From Prochlorococcus sp. AG-363-A16 (lineage in GTDB: Bacteria > Cyanobacteriota > Cyanobacteriia > PCC-6307 > Cyanobiaceae): a stretch of 64,000 nt of DNA. The position numbers and the translations under genes are program-made. The stretch's first letter is position 1; the number at the start of each line of letters is the position of its first letter. Positions 36,061-44,175 of this stretch are shown piece by piece. The stretch covers positions 31,268 to 95,267 of the forward strand of contig QCFB01000003.1 in NCBI GenBank assembly GCA_003280345.1. The letters are read 5' to 3'. The notes below the pieces were generated by a model. It was not told the DNA's origin. It searched no databases and was given only the letters and a program-made list of their open reading frames with translations.

Positions 36061-36180
36061 ACTGGAGGCTTCAACCTCATAGCTGCTCTATGTGGTTTAG
36101 GTGCGGTTTTTGGCATGACTCAATTCCTTTACTATTCTGACGATTCAAAAAGAATTGACCCTTGGGCTAAGCCTGACTAA
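35986..36180 (+). CDS. 64-aa membrane protein sharing leader and N-terminus with the 22902 gene
   Basis: ATG 35986 (TTG precedes). Head MIDLNHIIDFATQLPHPSDI as in the 22902 product, then one TM helix (NLIAALCGLGAVFGMTQFLY) and a short charged tail ending DPWAKPD. It lacks the second helix of its partner. Followed by a strong bidirectional terminator. I do not recognise the family; adjacency to pcb genes hints at a photosynthesis-linked role, as inference. Confidence 0.75.
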   Translation: MIDLNHIIDFATQLPHPSDIGLVKPTGGFNLIAALCGLGAVFGMTQFLYYSDDSKRIDPWAKPD

Positions 36181-36210
36181 ATAAAGAGTTCTTAAAATTC
36201 ATAGTTCAAC

Positions 36211-36239
36211 AAAAAGGCAGGGCTTTACCCTGCCTTTTT
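36211..36239. terminator. Bidirectional terminator
   Basis: GGCAGGG/CCCTGCC stem, 5-nt loop, A-run before and T-run after. It serves the 35986 gene (+) and the 36277 gene (-), which converge. Confidence 0.92.
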
Positions 36240-36276
36240 GTTGTTGGGAAAATTCTTACTAGGTTTTTACAAAGCA

Positions 36277-36516
36277 CTAATGCTTTTGGAAGGCTGAAGG
36301 CTGGCGTCTAGAAGGATTCAAACGAAGTTCCTCCCTAAAACTTTCGTCTCCCCAATAATGATCTTCATAAAAGGTAAGAACAGAAAGAGCAACACCTGCC
36401 GTCAAAAGAGCTCCAAAAACCAAAACCAAAAACAAAAAACCTTGCGAGGGAATCCAGGCACCTTTAGTTGAAAGGGCTAGAAGTAGGTTCTGAGTTGCGA
36501 AAAATGTAATTTCCAT
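36277..36516 (-). CDS. Small membrane protein, 79 aa
   Basis: Two hydrophobic segments (about 3-16 and 26-48), then a charged tail YEDHYWGDESFREELRLNPS. ATG start. Conserved-looking but unrecognised. Shares its terminator with the 35986 gene. Confidence 0.7.
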   Translation of the reverse strand: MEITFFATQNLLLALSTKGAWIPSQGFLFLVLVFGALLTAGVALSVLTFYEDHYWGDESFREELRLNPSRRQPSAFQKH

Positions 36517-36741
36517 GTTCTAAGGTTGGCTAATTTTTGCCCTAAAAGTCACCTGCTATAAATACCCAATTTTTTTCCTCGAAAAGATGCAATTTTAAGA
36601 AGAAGATCTGAAACAAGAAAAACTTGAACTAGTTAAAGCATTTTACGGTTCCTCCAGTTAAAGAGAAAAGGCTTCCCAAAATTAAATTTCTTATTAAGGC
36701 AAGAGTCATAGTGCTAAGCATGGTCAATTGAATTTTTTCCA

Positions 36742-37137
36742 ATGTCTGAATTCCCATATTTAGTTGCAATTGGCTTAATTGAACAAGAAGGAAGGCGATC
36801 AATGCCATTAGGAGGAAAATCACTCAGACAACCAATTCACAAAGGTGAAATCCCTAAGGACATTGGAGAGACCATTGCTTTTGAACTTTTAGTTCGAATA
36901 ATGCAACGCAGCGAAAAGAAACCTTTACGCTGCGTTGCAGAAGAAAAAAGTTTACTTTTAACAGCAATACCAATAGAAATAATGCAAAAGCAGCTGCCCT
37001 CTCTTAAATCTGAATGGATTGCGCTAGGAGATACATACAAATTTATTTCCAAACTTAATCAACTTTCTATCGGGATATGGTCTATTAAATTCATTAAATA
37101 TGAAGGAGTTAATTTTAGCAAGATTCAGCTGCAATAA
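36742..37137 (+). CDS. 131-aa protein of unknown function
   Basis: ATG 36742; soluble, basic. Begins MSEFPYLVAIGLIEQEGRRS; middle contains MQRSEKKPLRCVAEEKS. A minus-strand open frame (36629-36823) overlaps its start; I prefer the plus frame for length and amino-acid balance. No domain recognised. Confidence 0.6.
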   Translation: MSEFPYLVAIGLIEQEGRRSMPLGGKSLRQPIHKGEIPKDIGETIAFELLVRIMQRSEKKPLRCVAEEKSLLLTAIPIEIMQKQLPSLKSEWIALGDTYKFISKLNQLSIGIWSIKFIKYEGVNFSKIQLQ

Positions 37138-37192
37138 AAAAATAAGGAGATTAGTTACTCTCTTATCAATGTATGAAAATTCTTTAAAAGGC

Positions 37193-37339
37193 TTACTCCC
37201 ATGGCAATTCTATTTTCTTACCTGCTTTCCTATCTCGAATTAGGCCACCCCACCAAAGCCAAAGATAGTAAATAGCGGATAGTGCAAGAAATGCCAAGGC
37301 TACTGCGAGCCAAAAATCTTGATCTAGCCCATATGACAT
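37193..37339 (-). CDS. 48-aa membrane peptide
   Basis: ATG 37339; MSYGLDQDFWLAVALAFLAL, a Tyr/Trp-rich second half of the helix (YYLWLWWGG) and basic tail RDRKAGKKIELPWE. One TM helix with an aromatic belt. Strong codon structure; below usual length cut-offs. Unrecognised. Confidence 0.65.
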   Translation of the reverse strand: MSYGLDQDFWLAVALAFLALSAIYYLWLWWGGLIRDRKAGKKIELPWE

Positions 37340-37478
37340 AAGATTTCACCTGATAAAAATAAATAGCACATTAATTATGATCTATCATTAAAGGAAAAAC
37401 CAAGGGAAAAAAGAAAATTTCTGATTCTAAAGAAAAATAGGCATAGAATATATTCATATTTTAGGTATTTAAGGAAAA

Positions 37479-37718
37479 ATGCTTGAGCAACCGATTCCCA
37501 TCTCTATTCTTTTATATATTTTGATAGGGATGGTTTTTTCACTATTAACTTTAAGCTGGATGATTGTTCAAGAAGTTTCAGGTTACAAAGGGCCTTCAAA
37601 AGTATTATCTGAGCAGTACAAGAGGAGTGCCCAACAACATCCAGAAATGAGAGAAGCCAATGATTCTCAGGAATTATTAATCTTTGATGCGAATAAATTT
37701 CGAATCAATAAGAATTAA
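37479..37718 (+). CDS. Small membrane protein, 79 aa
   Basis: ATG 37479. TM helix (ISILLYILIGMVFSLLTLSWM) near the N-terminus and a soluble tail (GPSKVLSEQYKRSAQQHPEM…). Unrecognised; apparently single. Confidence 0.65.
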   Translation: MLEQPIPISILLYILIGMVFSLLTLSWMIVQEVSGYKGPSKVLSEQYKRSAQQHPEMREANDSQELLIFDANKFRINKN

Positions 37719-38139
37719 AATATCAAATTGATATTTTAATTCTTATAATTACTCTTTTCTTAAATAGTTGATTTACTTAAAAAGAAATATGGGATATATT
37801 TTTACCTAAATAAAAAGGCAAGAGAAAGTTGTAATTATCTCAAAAAGCACTAAAGAGTAATGCCAATACATGAATATCACAACAAAGAATAATTAAGCAA
37901 ATAAGGATCTTCATAGTAGAACTTTAATAGCAGAAAAGCAAAGAGCCTAATCTATATTGCCAATGCCATTATTCAAAGTGGTTATAAGCATATTAGCATC
38001 CATAAATAACTATCTATAAATGATGTTTTATTTTCTGATAGCTGAAAATTATATTTTAATGGGTTTTTAATCAATTACTTTATTATTTTATTGTCTTAAT
38101 GCGAAATCCTAAACTAATTAATTCTAATCAAGACTTATA
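37719..38139. other. Spacer, nothing recognised
   Basis: 420 bp, very AT-rich; no open frame, hairpin or motif I can support. Confidence 0.5.
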
Positions 38140-38880
38140 TTAATATCTTCCTATCTGATAACGTCTACCTGGCATGGGATCTACTAAAAGGGTTCCTTCA
38201 GAAATAATTTGATTTGCCTCTACTATGCTGCCATCCATTCGGATATAGCCACTGATTAAACCTGTAAATTTTGCATCTCCTCCAATAGTACTTGCAAGAA
38301 TTGTTCGAGGGTGGAATCGATTAATCAGCTCAGGTAAGACATTTGCACCATTAATAAATGTCCCCGCAAAAGGCAATCTAAGATTGACTACTGGCGTAAT
38401 TACTGCATCAAGCCGTCGAGGACTAATTCGTGCATCCAAAAAGCCATGTGGCTCGAGATAAATAGATCCCAAAGGATGATTTAATAAATACCCATTTTCA
38501 AGATTTGGAGCGGCAGCCCCAGCAGTCGCCTGAACCAAAAGTTTATTAATGTGGATTTTCTCAAGTGGTTTTAGACACTTAACTTTTTCAAAACCTAGCC
38601 TTTGAACAACTTTCACAGCAGAAGCGGAACCTATTACCTTTGTTAAGCGCGGAATTTTCTCAAGCGTAGGTACATGTGCATGGTCAGCTAATCCTTGAGT
38701 CAGCAATAAAAGGTCTATATCTTTTGGAATAACTTGCTCATTTGTTAGCTTTCCTTCAAAGAACCAGCTTCCTAGAGGGAAAGACAGTGACCCAGTTAAC
38801 CAAGGGTCTATAAGAACGCGAAATTCATCAAATTCAATAAGCCACCCGTTGGAACCAAAATAGGTTGCGTAGCACGGCAT
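38140..38880 (-). CDS. Metallo-beta-lactamase-fold hydrolase
   Basis: 246 aa. Begins MPCYATYFGSNGWLIEFDEF; VLIDPWLTGSLSFP and LLLLTQGLADHAHVPTL are the UlaG-like MBL core, with the metal-site D-H-x-H reduced here to GLADHAH (the usual first histidine is replaced). The later ASTIGGDAKF region matches lactonase-like MBL proteins in cyanobacteria. Substrate unknown. Confidence 0.85.
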   Translation of the reverse strand: MPCYATYFGSNGWLIEFDEFRVLIDPWLTGSLSFPLGSWFFEGKLTNEQVIPKDIDLLLLTQGLADHAHVPTLEKIPRLTKVIGSASAVKVVQRLGFEKVKCLKPLEKIHINKLLVQATAGAAAPNLENGYLLNHPLGSIYLEPHGFLDARISPRRLDAVITPVVNLRLPFAGTFINGANVLPELINRFHPRTILASTIGGDAKFTGLISGYIRMDGSIVEANQIISEGTLLVDPMPGRRYQIGRY

Positions 38881-38920
38881 TTGTTCAAATTAATAGTCGA
38901 AAAATTTATAGTCTAAAAAG

Positions 38921-39466
38921 CTAATTCAAAGCATCTAGTTCAATCTCACATTCAAGTACAGCTAAAGCTTCATTTGGTAGTGAAAGAAAACTGTCCAACA
39001 AGTAGCTTCCACTTCTTGGAACAACTGAAACGCCAACTAGAGTTGTTCTTCCATCTTCTTGAATTGGTTGGCCTTCAACATTATGAAGTCTACTTTTTAC
39101 TTTTCCAGTATTTAGGCATGTTTTTACAATCAGGTCAGGAGCTCTAAGCCAAGAACATATTGAGAATCTAAACCGAGCTTCAAAATCAAGCGATATTTTT
39201 CCATTTGATTTATCAAAAACTCCTTTAAGTTTTTCAGTGCAAATAGCAATCTTTAACCCAGGGGGTATTGGGAGCCCTAATACTTTTGTAGTCTTCCAAC
39301 TCAATGGAGGTATTACAAAGTCCTCATTATCAAAGCTAACTTCCTGAAGAAAATCTTCATTTACCAAAGATAAAACTCCATTACCCCCTCCCCCTCTAGC
39401 GTCATAACTAAAAGTTGGATATCTCCCAATTGCCAATCTGCATCCTCCAAGACTCTTTAAACGCAT
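38921..39466 (-). CDS. Conserved-type cyanobacterial protein of unknown function
   Basis: 181 aa from ATG 39466 (MRLKSLGGCRLAIGRYPTFS); a longer frame to 39538 adds 24 unrelated residues. Soluble beta-rich protein with a GGGGNGVLSL turn; the description as a lipid/pigment-associated DUF is only a guess. 40 bp upstream of the MBL gene on the same strand, so likely an operon. Confidence 0.75.
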   Translation of the reverse strand: MRLKSLGGCRLAIGRYPTFSYDARGGGGNGVLSLVNEDFLQEVSFDNEDFVIPPLSWKTTKVLGLPIPPGLKIAICTEKLKGVFDKSNGKISLDFEARFRFSICSWLRAPDLIVKTCLNTGKVKSRLHNVEGQPIQEDGRTTLVGVSVVPRSGSYLLDSFLSLPNEALAVLECEIELDALN

Positions 39467-39696
39467 GATTGCAGTGCTTCTCAAAGCCTTAGTAATGCTT
39501 GCTTCAAAACAAATCTTATAAAGCCTTGAGAAAAGCAAAAGCTATCATGTCGTCATTGCAATGGATTACACCCAATAGACTGCTTAAAATAAATTCTTGA
39601 AGGCATTAAAAGACCAATAAAGAATTACGTTTGTTTCAGCGACTACTCCCTGTTATAGAGAAGGAAGTATCTTTCATTGAAATTAAAACTACAAAA

Positions 39697-39860
39697 TGAA
39701 CTCAGCAATGCAAGCTGCACTTCAACAAAAAAATCTTCATTGGGCTCAGAAAGCAGCCATAACTACATTCTCAACCGGAATCTTTTTTTGGGGATTAGAT
39801 AGAGCCGTCCCTTCATTCCACAACTTTCTTATGGGCATTTTTTCCTGTCATGGTGGTTAA
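39697..39860 (+). CDS. Possible ~54-aa membrane protein
   Basis: Product MNSAMQAALQQKNLHWAQKA… with one hydrophobic stretch ITTFSTGIFFWGLDRAVPSF and end FSCHGG. My base count is uncertain by one position near the start codon, so the start coordinate may be off by 1. Shares a bidirectional terminator with the next, opposite gene. Confidence 0.45.
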
Positions 39861-39916
39861 TTAGTCAAATAAATCAGGTCTTTGAAGTAATTGACTATTT
39901 TCAAGACCCATAAAAA

Positions 39917-39937
39917 AAGCCCTCTTTATGAGGGCTT
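39917..39937. terminator. Bidirectional terminator
   Basis: 8-bp stem AAGCCCTC/GAGGGCTT with 5-nt loop, preceded by a seven-A run. Sits between converging small genes. Confidence 0.88.
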
Positions 39938-39962
39938 TTGAAAGCAATGAGACAATGAAGTC

Positions 39963-40064
39963 TTAACGCTGATAGCTTGTCCCACGATAGGTCAAGGAAA
40001 CTTGGTCTTTTCGTGAAAGTTTTTTGGCCTGCACATATTGCTGGCCACGATAAGTGAGAGTCAT
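39963..40064 (-). CDS. DUF4278-type LTYRG repeat peptide, 33 aa
   Basis: ATG 40064; MTLTYRGQQYVQAKKLSRKD then VSLTYRGTSYQR: two LTYRG motifs 21 residues apart, the mark of the small DUF4278 family common in marine cyanobacteria. Function unknown. Followed by the terminator at 39917. Confidence 0.8.
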   Translation of the reverse strand: MTLTYRGQQYVQAKKLSRKDQVSLTYRGTSYQR

Positions 40065-40291
40065 TTGGGTTCTCAGAGTTAAACTCAAGTCCCCGTTCCA
40101 TGGCTTGAGATGAACTGCGCCTCCCCAAGGAGAGAGGTGAACGTATTTTTGTAGTGATCACTACAAAAATATTATCAACGGAAAAGGTTATTTTGGCAAG
40201 GCACCTCAAAGAAAAATCGAATCGTATAAAAAAAGACTTTTTTTCAAGGTCAATCGTTTAAGGTCATCTGAATTTATTAGCAGGAAAGGGC

Positions 40292-40432
40292 TTGAGCAAC
40301 TTTGAACCAGCTTCAATAATTTTGTCAGTATTAGCTCTGACAGCTTGGTTTTTGTTCTTCGAAGATGGAGAGGACGATGATGATGAAGGGGGAGGAATGA
40401 TGAGTCCTGTTTACGAAGGCAGCCATAGTTGA
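40292..40432 (+). CDS. 46-aa small acidic membrane protein
   Basis: TTG 40292 preceded by AGGAAAGG. One TM helix (ASIILSVLALTAWFLFF), an Asp/Glu cluster EDGEDDDDEGGGMMSP, then a short tail. A recognisable type in picocyanobacteria; function unknown. Confidence 0.7.
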   Translation: MSNFEPASIILSVLALTAWFLFFEDGEDDDDEGGGMMSPVYEGSHS

Positions 40433-40628
40433 ACAATTCTAAAAAGTTTCACCCTCAAAGCTTATCTATTTTAGCCAAATTCATAACTTCACCTAATGAA
40501 AGCTCTTTATGCTCTTTCATTTGAGGTTAAATCAAAATGATTGTGGACTGATTGAAAAAGTTAGGACAAGAAAATCTCTACAACAACAATGAAAAAAATC
40601 ACATAGCTTAGAGAAAAGTTATCCAGCC

Positions 40629-40874
40629 TTGCAAGAAACTATCGCCCTTCTCAAGGATTCCTTAGGCGAAAAGCCAATAGGTCAAACAAAAAATTTCATA
40701 TGGCTTGCTACTCCTATGGGCATAGCAGCTTTATGCAGAACAAGTATCCCTTCAACTGCCCCTCCTTACGAAGAGGCAATAAAAGAAGGCATCGAAGTGT
40801 CAATTGACCTAAGTCGAGAAGAAAGAGAATTCCACCAAACGGAGCAAGGATTAGTGCTGCTTTTCTATTCGTAA
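40629..40874 (+). CDS. 81-aa protein of unknown function
   Basis: TTG start; soluble, with a helical half EEAIKEGIEVSIDLSREERE. Ends 6 bp before the convergent 40881 gene. No family recognised; a later ATG is possible. Confidence 0.5.
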   Translation: MQETIALLKDSLGEKPIGQTKNFIWLATPMGIAALCRTSIPSTAPPYEEAIKEGIEVSIDLSREEREFHQTEQGLVLLFYS

Positions 40875-40880
40875 GCTTTG

Positions 40881-41030
40881 TCAGCTTGAAGTCTCAAACC
40901 TTACGGAATGGTGATCATGGTCTCGATTCCAAGACTCTTCGTAACTTTTGAGCTGTTCTTGGGTCCATGAATAACCTGTTTTAGAGCAAACAACAGGTTT
41001 AACTCTGGCTTCTCGAGTTGAAATCTTCAT
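40881..41030 (-). CDS. 49-aa protein, His-rich centre
   Basis: ATG 41030; MKISTREARVKPVVCSKTGY, SWTQEQLKSYEESWNRDHDH ending FETSS. Soluble; the HDHHS cluster and lone Cys could bind metal, unproven. Same strand as 41179. Confidence 0.55.
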   Translation of the reverse strand: MKISTREARVKPVVCSKTGYSWTQEQLKSYEESWNRDHDHHSVRFETSS

Positions 41031-41178
41031 TTGAAGAACTTAAGCCCTTCAAAAAGATTCCCTTTGGTCTTTAATCTTTTTTTCAAGTTCAAAGAAGCAA
41101 CGTATACCAACCATTGCCGTAATCAAGGGCTAATTCCTAAAAACGGATGCAGCAAAAGCTTGCCTCGGACATGAAGCA

Positions 41179-41346
41179 CTAAATCGAGCGAAGGATGTAA
41201 TCAATAGCATTTGGATGGTCATGAACAAACTTGATAGTCTCCATGACCACCTGCCGAGCCTCAAATGAATCATCTGCATAAGTACAGAGCTCACATCTAT
41301 TTCTGTGACCATCGCGATAGCTGATGGTATAACCGTGGCGGCTCAT
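41179..41346 (-). CDS. 55-aa protein with CxxC
   Basis: ATG 41346, which overlaps the preceding stop (TAATG). Product contains RNRCELCTYADDSFEARQVV and VHDHPNAIDYILRSI. The CELC pair resembles a zinc knuckle. Small and unrecognised, likely part of a minus-strand micro-operon. Confidence 0.6.
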   Translation of the reverse strand: MSRHGYTISYRDGHRNRCELCTYADDSFEARQVVMETIKFVHDHPNAIDYILRSI

Positions 41347-41434
41347 TAGCCTTGCCATTCATGGGATAACTTGAATCCTTGCTCACCTACATAGGGTTTA
41401 GCTAGTAAATCTTCTACTTAATGAGGATATGCAC
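41346..41434 (-). pseudogene. Upstream micro-gene, readable only with one extra A
   Basis: From GTG 41434 the frame is MHILIK then stops; the neighbouring frame reads VEDLLAKPYVGEQGFKLSHE and WQG, ending in TAA that overlaps the ATG of the next gene. One additional A in the AA run joins them. Either decay, sequence error or no gene. Confidence 0.3.
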
Positions 41435-41954
41435 AAGAACCGGGGAAAAGAAAAGGCCTATCTCGTTTTCAGGTTTGATTATAATTTCCAAGCTAAGACT
41501 ATATAAATACGCTTGAACAGTCTTTCTATAACATGCATTTAGAGATTATTGGGGGACATGAGTTAAATCTCCACTTTGTAGCTAATTTTTACTGCATCTG
41601 AAAGCAATAAATAACGAATAGAGGAATGAATAGATATCAAATAGCAGAGAGATCAGAGTAAAGGATAGGGATTTGGGAAAATAGTATTTTCGATTAAGAG
41701 GGCAAAAGCTTAAATAGCAGCAAATTACATAAAGTCGGGCCTAATTCGGGATACCAATAACGTAAAAAGGGTTTCAAGCATTTGAGAATGACTACCCCTA
41801 GAGAGCTAAAAGCCAGGAACAGTTGTACTAATCTTCTATGGTAAAGGCTGTCGGGAAAAGATCGCAAAGAAGCTCAAAATCAATCCAAGGAAGTATATAC
41901 ACTGCAAAAAACTGGCATAAACTCTACTAGAGTTATATTGTAAAAAAATTAATA
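41435..41954. other. Spacer with one broken small gene
   Basis: About 520 bp. Apart from the frameshifted gene at 41788 I see no supported open frame. Confidence 0.45.
41788..41920 (+). pseudogene. Frameshifted ~43-aa gene
   Basis: ATG 41788 opens MTTPRELK and then stops, while the neighbouring frame from 41810 reads PGTVVLIFYGKGCREKIAKK… KYIHCKKLA to TAA. Removing one A from AAAA (41808-41811) fuses them into a fluent protein. The C-terminal frame has no start codon of its own. Confidence 0.4.
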
Positions 41955-42137
41955 TCATTTCTCATTTTTTGGATATAAACTTGCAATTCTTTTCTCTTGA
42001 TCAAGTTTCTTTTTTTTAATTAATTGCTTCTCGACTAATCGTCTAATTACAATCCCAGGAATAAACCAAATTGCAGTAATGACAACTATCATAAAGATAG
42101 GGTTTCCCCAAGTCATTTGAAGAATAGTCTTAATCAT
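41955..42137 (-). CDS. Small membrane protein, 60 aa
   Basis: ATG 42137; TM helix (GNPIFMIVVITAIWFIPGIVI) then a long Lys-rich basic tail (EKQLIKKKKLDQEKRIASLY), strongly positive-inside. Unrecognised. Confidence 0.6.
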   Translation of the reverse strand: MIKTILQMTWGNPIFMIVVITAIWFIPGIVIRRLVEKQLIKKKKLDQEKRIASLYPKNEK

Positions 42138-42462
42138 TTAATGCTCATTGATAACAGGAATATTTAAGTGTAAAAAAGTCAAGGTATAGTTTTGGGTTGT
42201 TTATATTATTTCATTGTCTGGGTCCAAATAAATAATTTGTCAATTATTCCACATCAATGGAAATTGAGAATTGGAGGAAGAACAATAGTTATTAATACTT
42301 GTTTTAAGCTAATAGTCAACAAAAAGGATAGGAGCTCTAATCATCATGGCAATAAATGCGGTTTAGAGAAGGTTGCGATGTTAAACCTAAGTAATAGAAG
42401 ATATGACAAGTTTAACTCTATTCCTAAAAGGGCATTAAGGTGACAGAGTAAGTGTTTAATTA
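42138..42462. other. Spacer
   Basis: 325 bp. An 83-codon frame at 42192-42443 (+) is weak. It contains a 20-bp stretch (42204-42223) identical to part of the membrane gene at 46909-46928. Confidence 0.45.
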
Positions 42463-42651
42463 ATGGAATCTTTTTCAAAGGCCCTTAACTTAAGTGGTGT
42501 AAATCCAACCACTTCAATAGTTTTGTGGTTAATGATAATTTTTCTTGTGGTTCTTATTGCTGGATTGAGCTTCGCATTTATCAAGCAAATACAACCACAA
42601 GTAAAGAGACAAACCACAAGGACAGAGAAGAAAAGCCCTAAAGGGTTTTAA
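42463..42651 (+). CDS. Small membrane protein, 62 aa
   Basis: ATG 42463; TM helix (SIVLWLMIIFLVVLIAGLSF) and basic tail ending TEKKSPKGF. Unrecognised. Confidence 0.55.
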   Translation: MESFSKALNLSGVNPTTSIVLWLMIIFLVVLIAGLSFAFIKQIQPQVKRQTTRTEKKSPKGF

Positions 42652-42779
42652 ATATCTAACATATTTAGAGATTGATTTTTCTATAAGTCAAAGAATAATT
42701 GAATTTAAATTAGAGAGGTAATCAAACCAATTCGTTAAGGAGTAAGACAATATAAAACAAGTAGGTTTGCCTTCTCTTC

Positions 42780-43940
42780 TTAAAGCAATTTATCAACTAA
42801 AGAGATCCATTTTTTAGAATTAGAACTAACGCTAAATTTAGAAAGGCATTCTTGTCTTGTCGCTAAAGTTTCAAATGGGATTCCTTCAGAGATTTCATTT
42901 ATTGCATTGACCCAAATTTTTTCAGATTTGGTAGAGTTAAGTGGAGGCAATAACATTATTGGTGATTCTTTATCGGTTAAATCTGTATTTATGCTATCTA
43001 TTAAAAATTTATTGCCAGGGCAATTTGTGGCAATTACAGGCACATTACAATAGAGAGCTTCAATCAACTGATTAGATAGGCCCTCATAGAAAGATGGAAA
43101 AACAAAAAGCTTTGAATTCTTAATATAAAAAATTGGATTATCACAAAAACCTAAGAAGTAAATCATGGGAGAAGAATTTGGAAATTCAAACATATTTTCT
43201 CCCCAGTGAATTTGCAAACTAGAACAAAGACTCTTGCAAGTATTTAATAAAGGCCCATCTCCAAGTATTATTAATTTCATAGGATCCTTAGTTAAATATT
43301 TCTCAAGGTATTTCTTGTATAATTTTATAAACTGAATAATGCCCTTATGCCCAGATAGTGCCGAGCTTAAGCAAATATAATTCCCAATTTTTTCTATATG
43401 GTTTGGAGTTTGTTCAAAGTTATATTCAGAATTTAACTTTTCCAAATCAACTAAACCACTAATATATTTAACCTTTTTAGATAGATAAGTAGACTTAATT
43501 AACTTAGGGATCAAATGAGGCGATGCTGGTACGATTGCCGATGTAAAAAAATATATTAATGGCTGAAGGAACCAAGCCCAATATAACTTAGAAAAAACAG
43601 TCGAGTCTCTGTAATAAAATGATGATCCAGTTTTGACGAAGACATGTTTCTTTGAAGTTAGAATAGAGATAAGAGCTGGAAATTGTGAAAAACATATTAC
43701 CAAATCATAGTTTTTTATTTTTTTTCTGAGAAAGAAAATATTTTTAACAAATTTTCGAAATTTTATCCACCAAATTAAATCTTTTGAAGCAGATTGTGCC
43801 TTGCCTTTTGGCAAAATATCATAAGTTAATAAATTAACGGTATATTTCTTAGAAAGAACTTTGTATAAGGTTCTAGCTCTTTTTTCCACTCCACCAGGAT
43901 TTTCCCAATTTACAAAAAATATACAAATTTTCTTCTCCAT
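42780..43940 (-). CDS. Glycosyltransferase (GT-B, family 1/4 type)
   Basis: 386 aa. N-terminal ENPGGVEKRARTLYKVLSKK nucleotide/acceptor region; C-terminal donor domain with KLIILGDGPLLNTCKSL, the SKLFVFPSFYEGLSNQLIEA motif (E-x7-E) and ATNCPGNK. Retaining GT4-type enzymes transfer a sugar from a nucleotide donor. Very AT-rich codon use and Lys/Asn/Ile-rich product compared with the housekeeping genes, in keeping with a surface-polysaccharide island gene. Confidence 0.92.
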   Translation of the reverse strand: MEKKICIFFVNWENPGGVEKRARTLYKVLSKKYTVNLLTYDILPKGKAQSASKDLIWWIKFRKFVKNIFFLRKKIKNYDLVICFSQFPALISILTSKKHVFVKTGSSFYYRDSTVFSKLYWAWFLQPLIYFFTSAIVPASPHLIPKLIKSTYLSKKVKYISGLVDLEKLNSEYNFEQTPNHIEKIGNYICLSSALSGHKGIIQFIKLYKKYLEKYLTKDPMKLIILGDGPLLNTCKSLCSSLQIHWGENMFEFPNSSPMIYFLGFCDNPIFYIKNSKLFVFPSFYEGLSNQLIEALYCNVPVIATNCPGNKFLIDSINTDLTDKESPIMLLPPLNSTKSEKIWVNAINEISEGIPFETLATRQECLSKFSVSSNSKKWISLVDKLL

Positions 43941-44022
43941 CTCAAATATTCTAGTATAGTTAATATTCCTAAATCTAGCATAATATATATATTGTCTAGA
44001 TTCCCTAAAAAGAAGCTTAATG

Positions 44023-44067
44023 GTTGCATAATAATGTATATTTTGTTGATCCTAAATTATGCAACCT
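44023..44067. repeat. 11-bp perfect inverted repeat in divergent promoter region
   Basis: GGTTGCATAAT (44023-44033) and ATTATGCAACC (44057-44067), spacer 23 nt, between the divergent glycosyltransferase and methyltransferase. Candidate operator or leader hairpin. Confidence 0.85.
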
Positions 44068-44175
44068 GAATTCCAGGTATAAAATATGCTCACCTTAATT
44101 ACGAACTGATTATTGCATTTATCCTATCTTTTGGCTATATTTTACTGAATGATGTGAAAGTTTTCACATAAGCCT

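Noticed and set aside
36629..36823. 64-codon minus-strand hydrophobic frame
   Set aside because: Overlaps the start of the longer, better balanced plus-strand gene at 36742; hydrophobicity arises from AT-rich antisense.
39901..40436. Two minus-strand frames of 102 and 76 codons
   Set aside because: They are out of frame with the DUF4278 peptide (39963-40064, -) and antisense to the 46-aa acidic gene (40292-40432, +), both far more protein-like.
41130..41312. 60-codon minus-strand frame
   Set aside because: Overlaps in another frame the 55-aa gene at 41179 which has its own start, CxxC motif and stop-start overlap.
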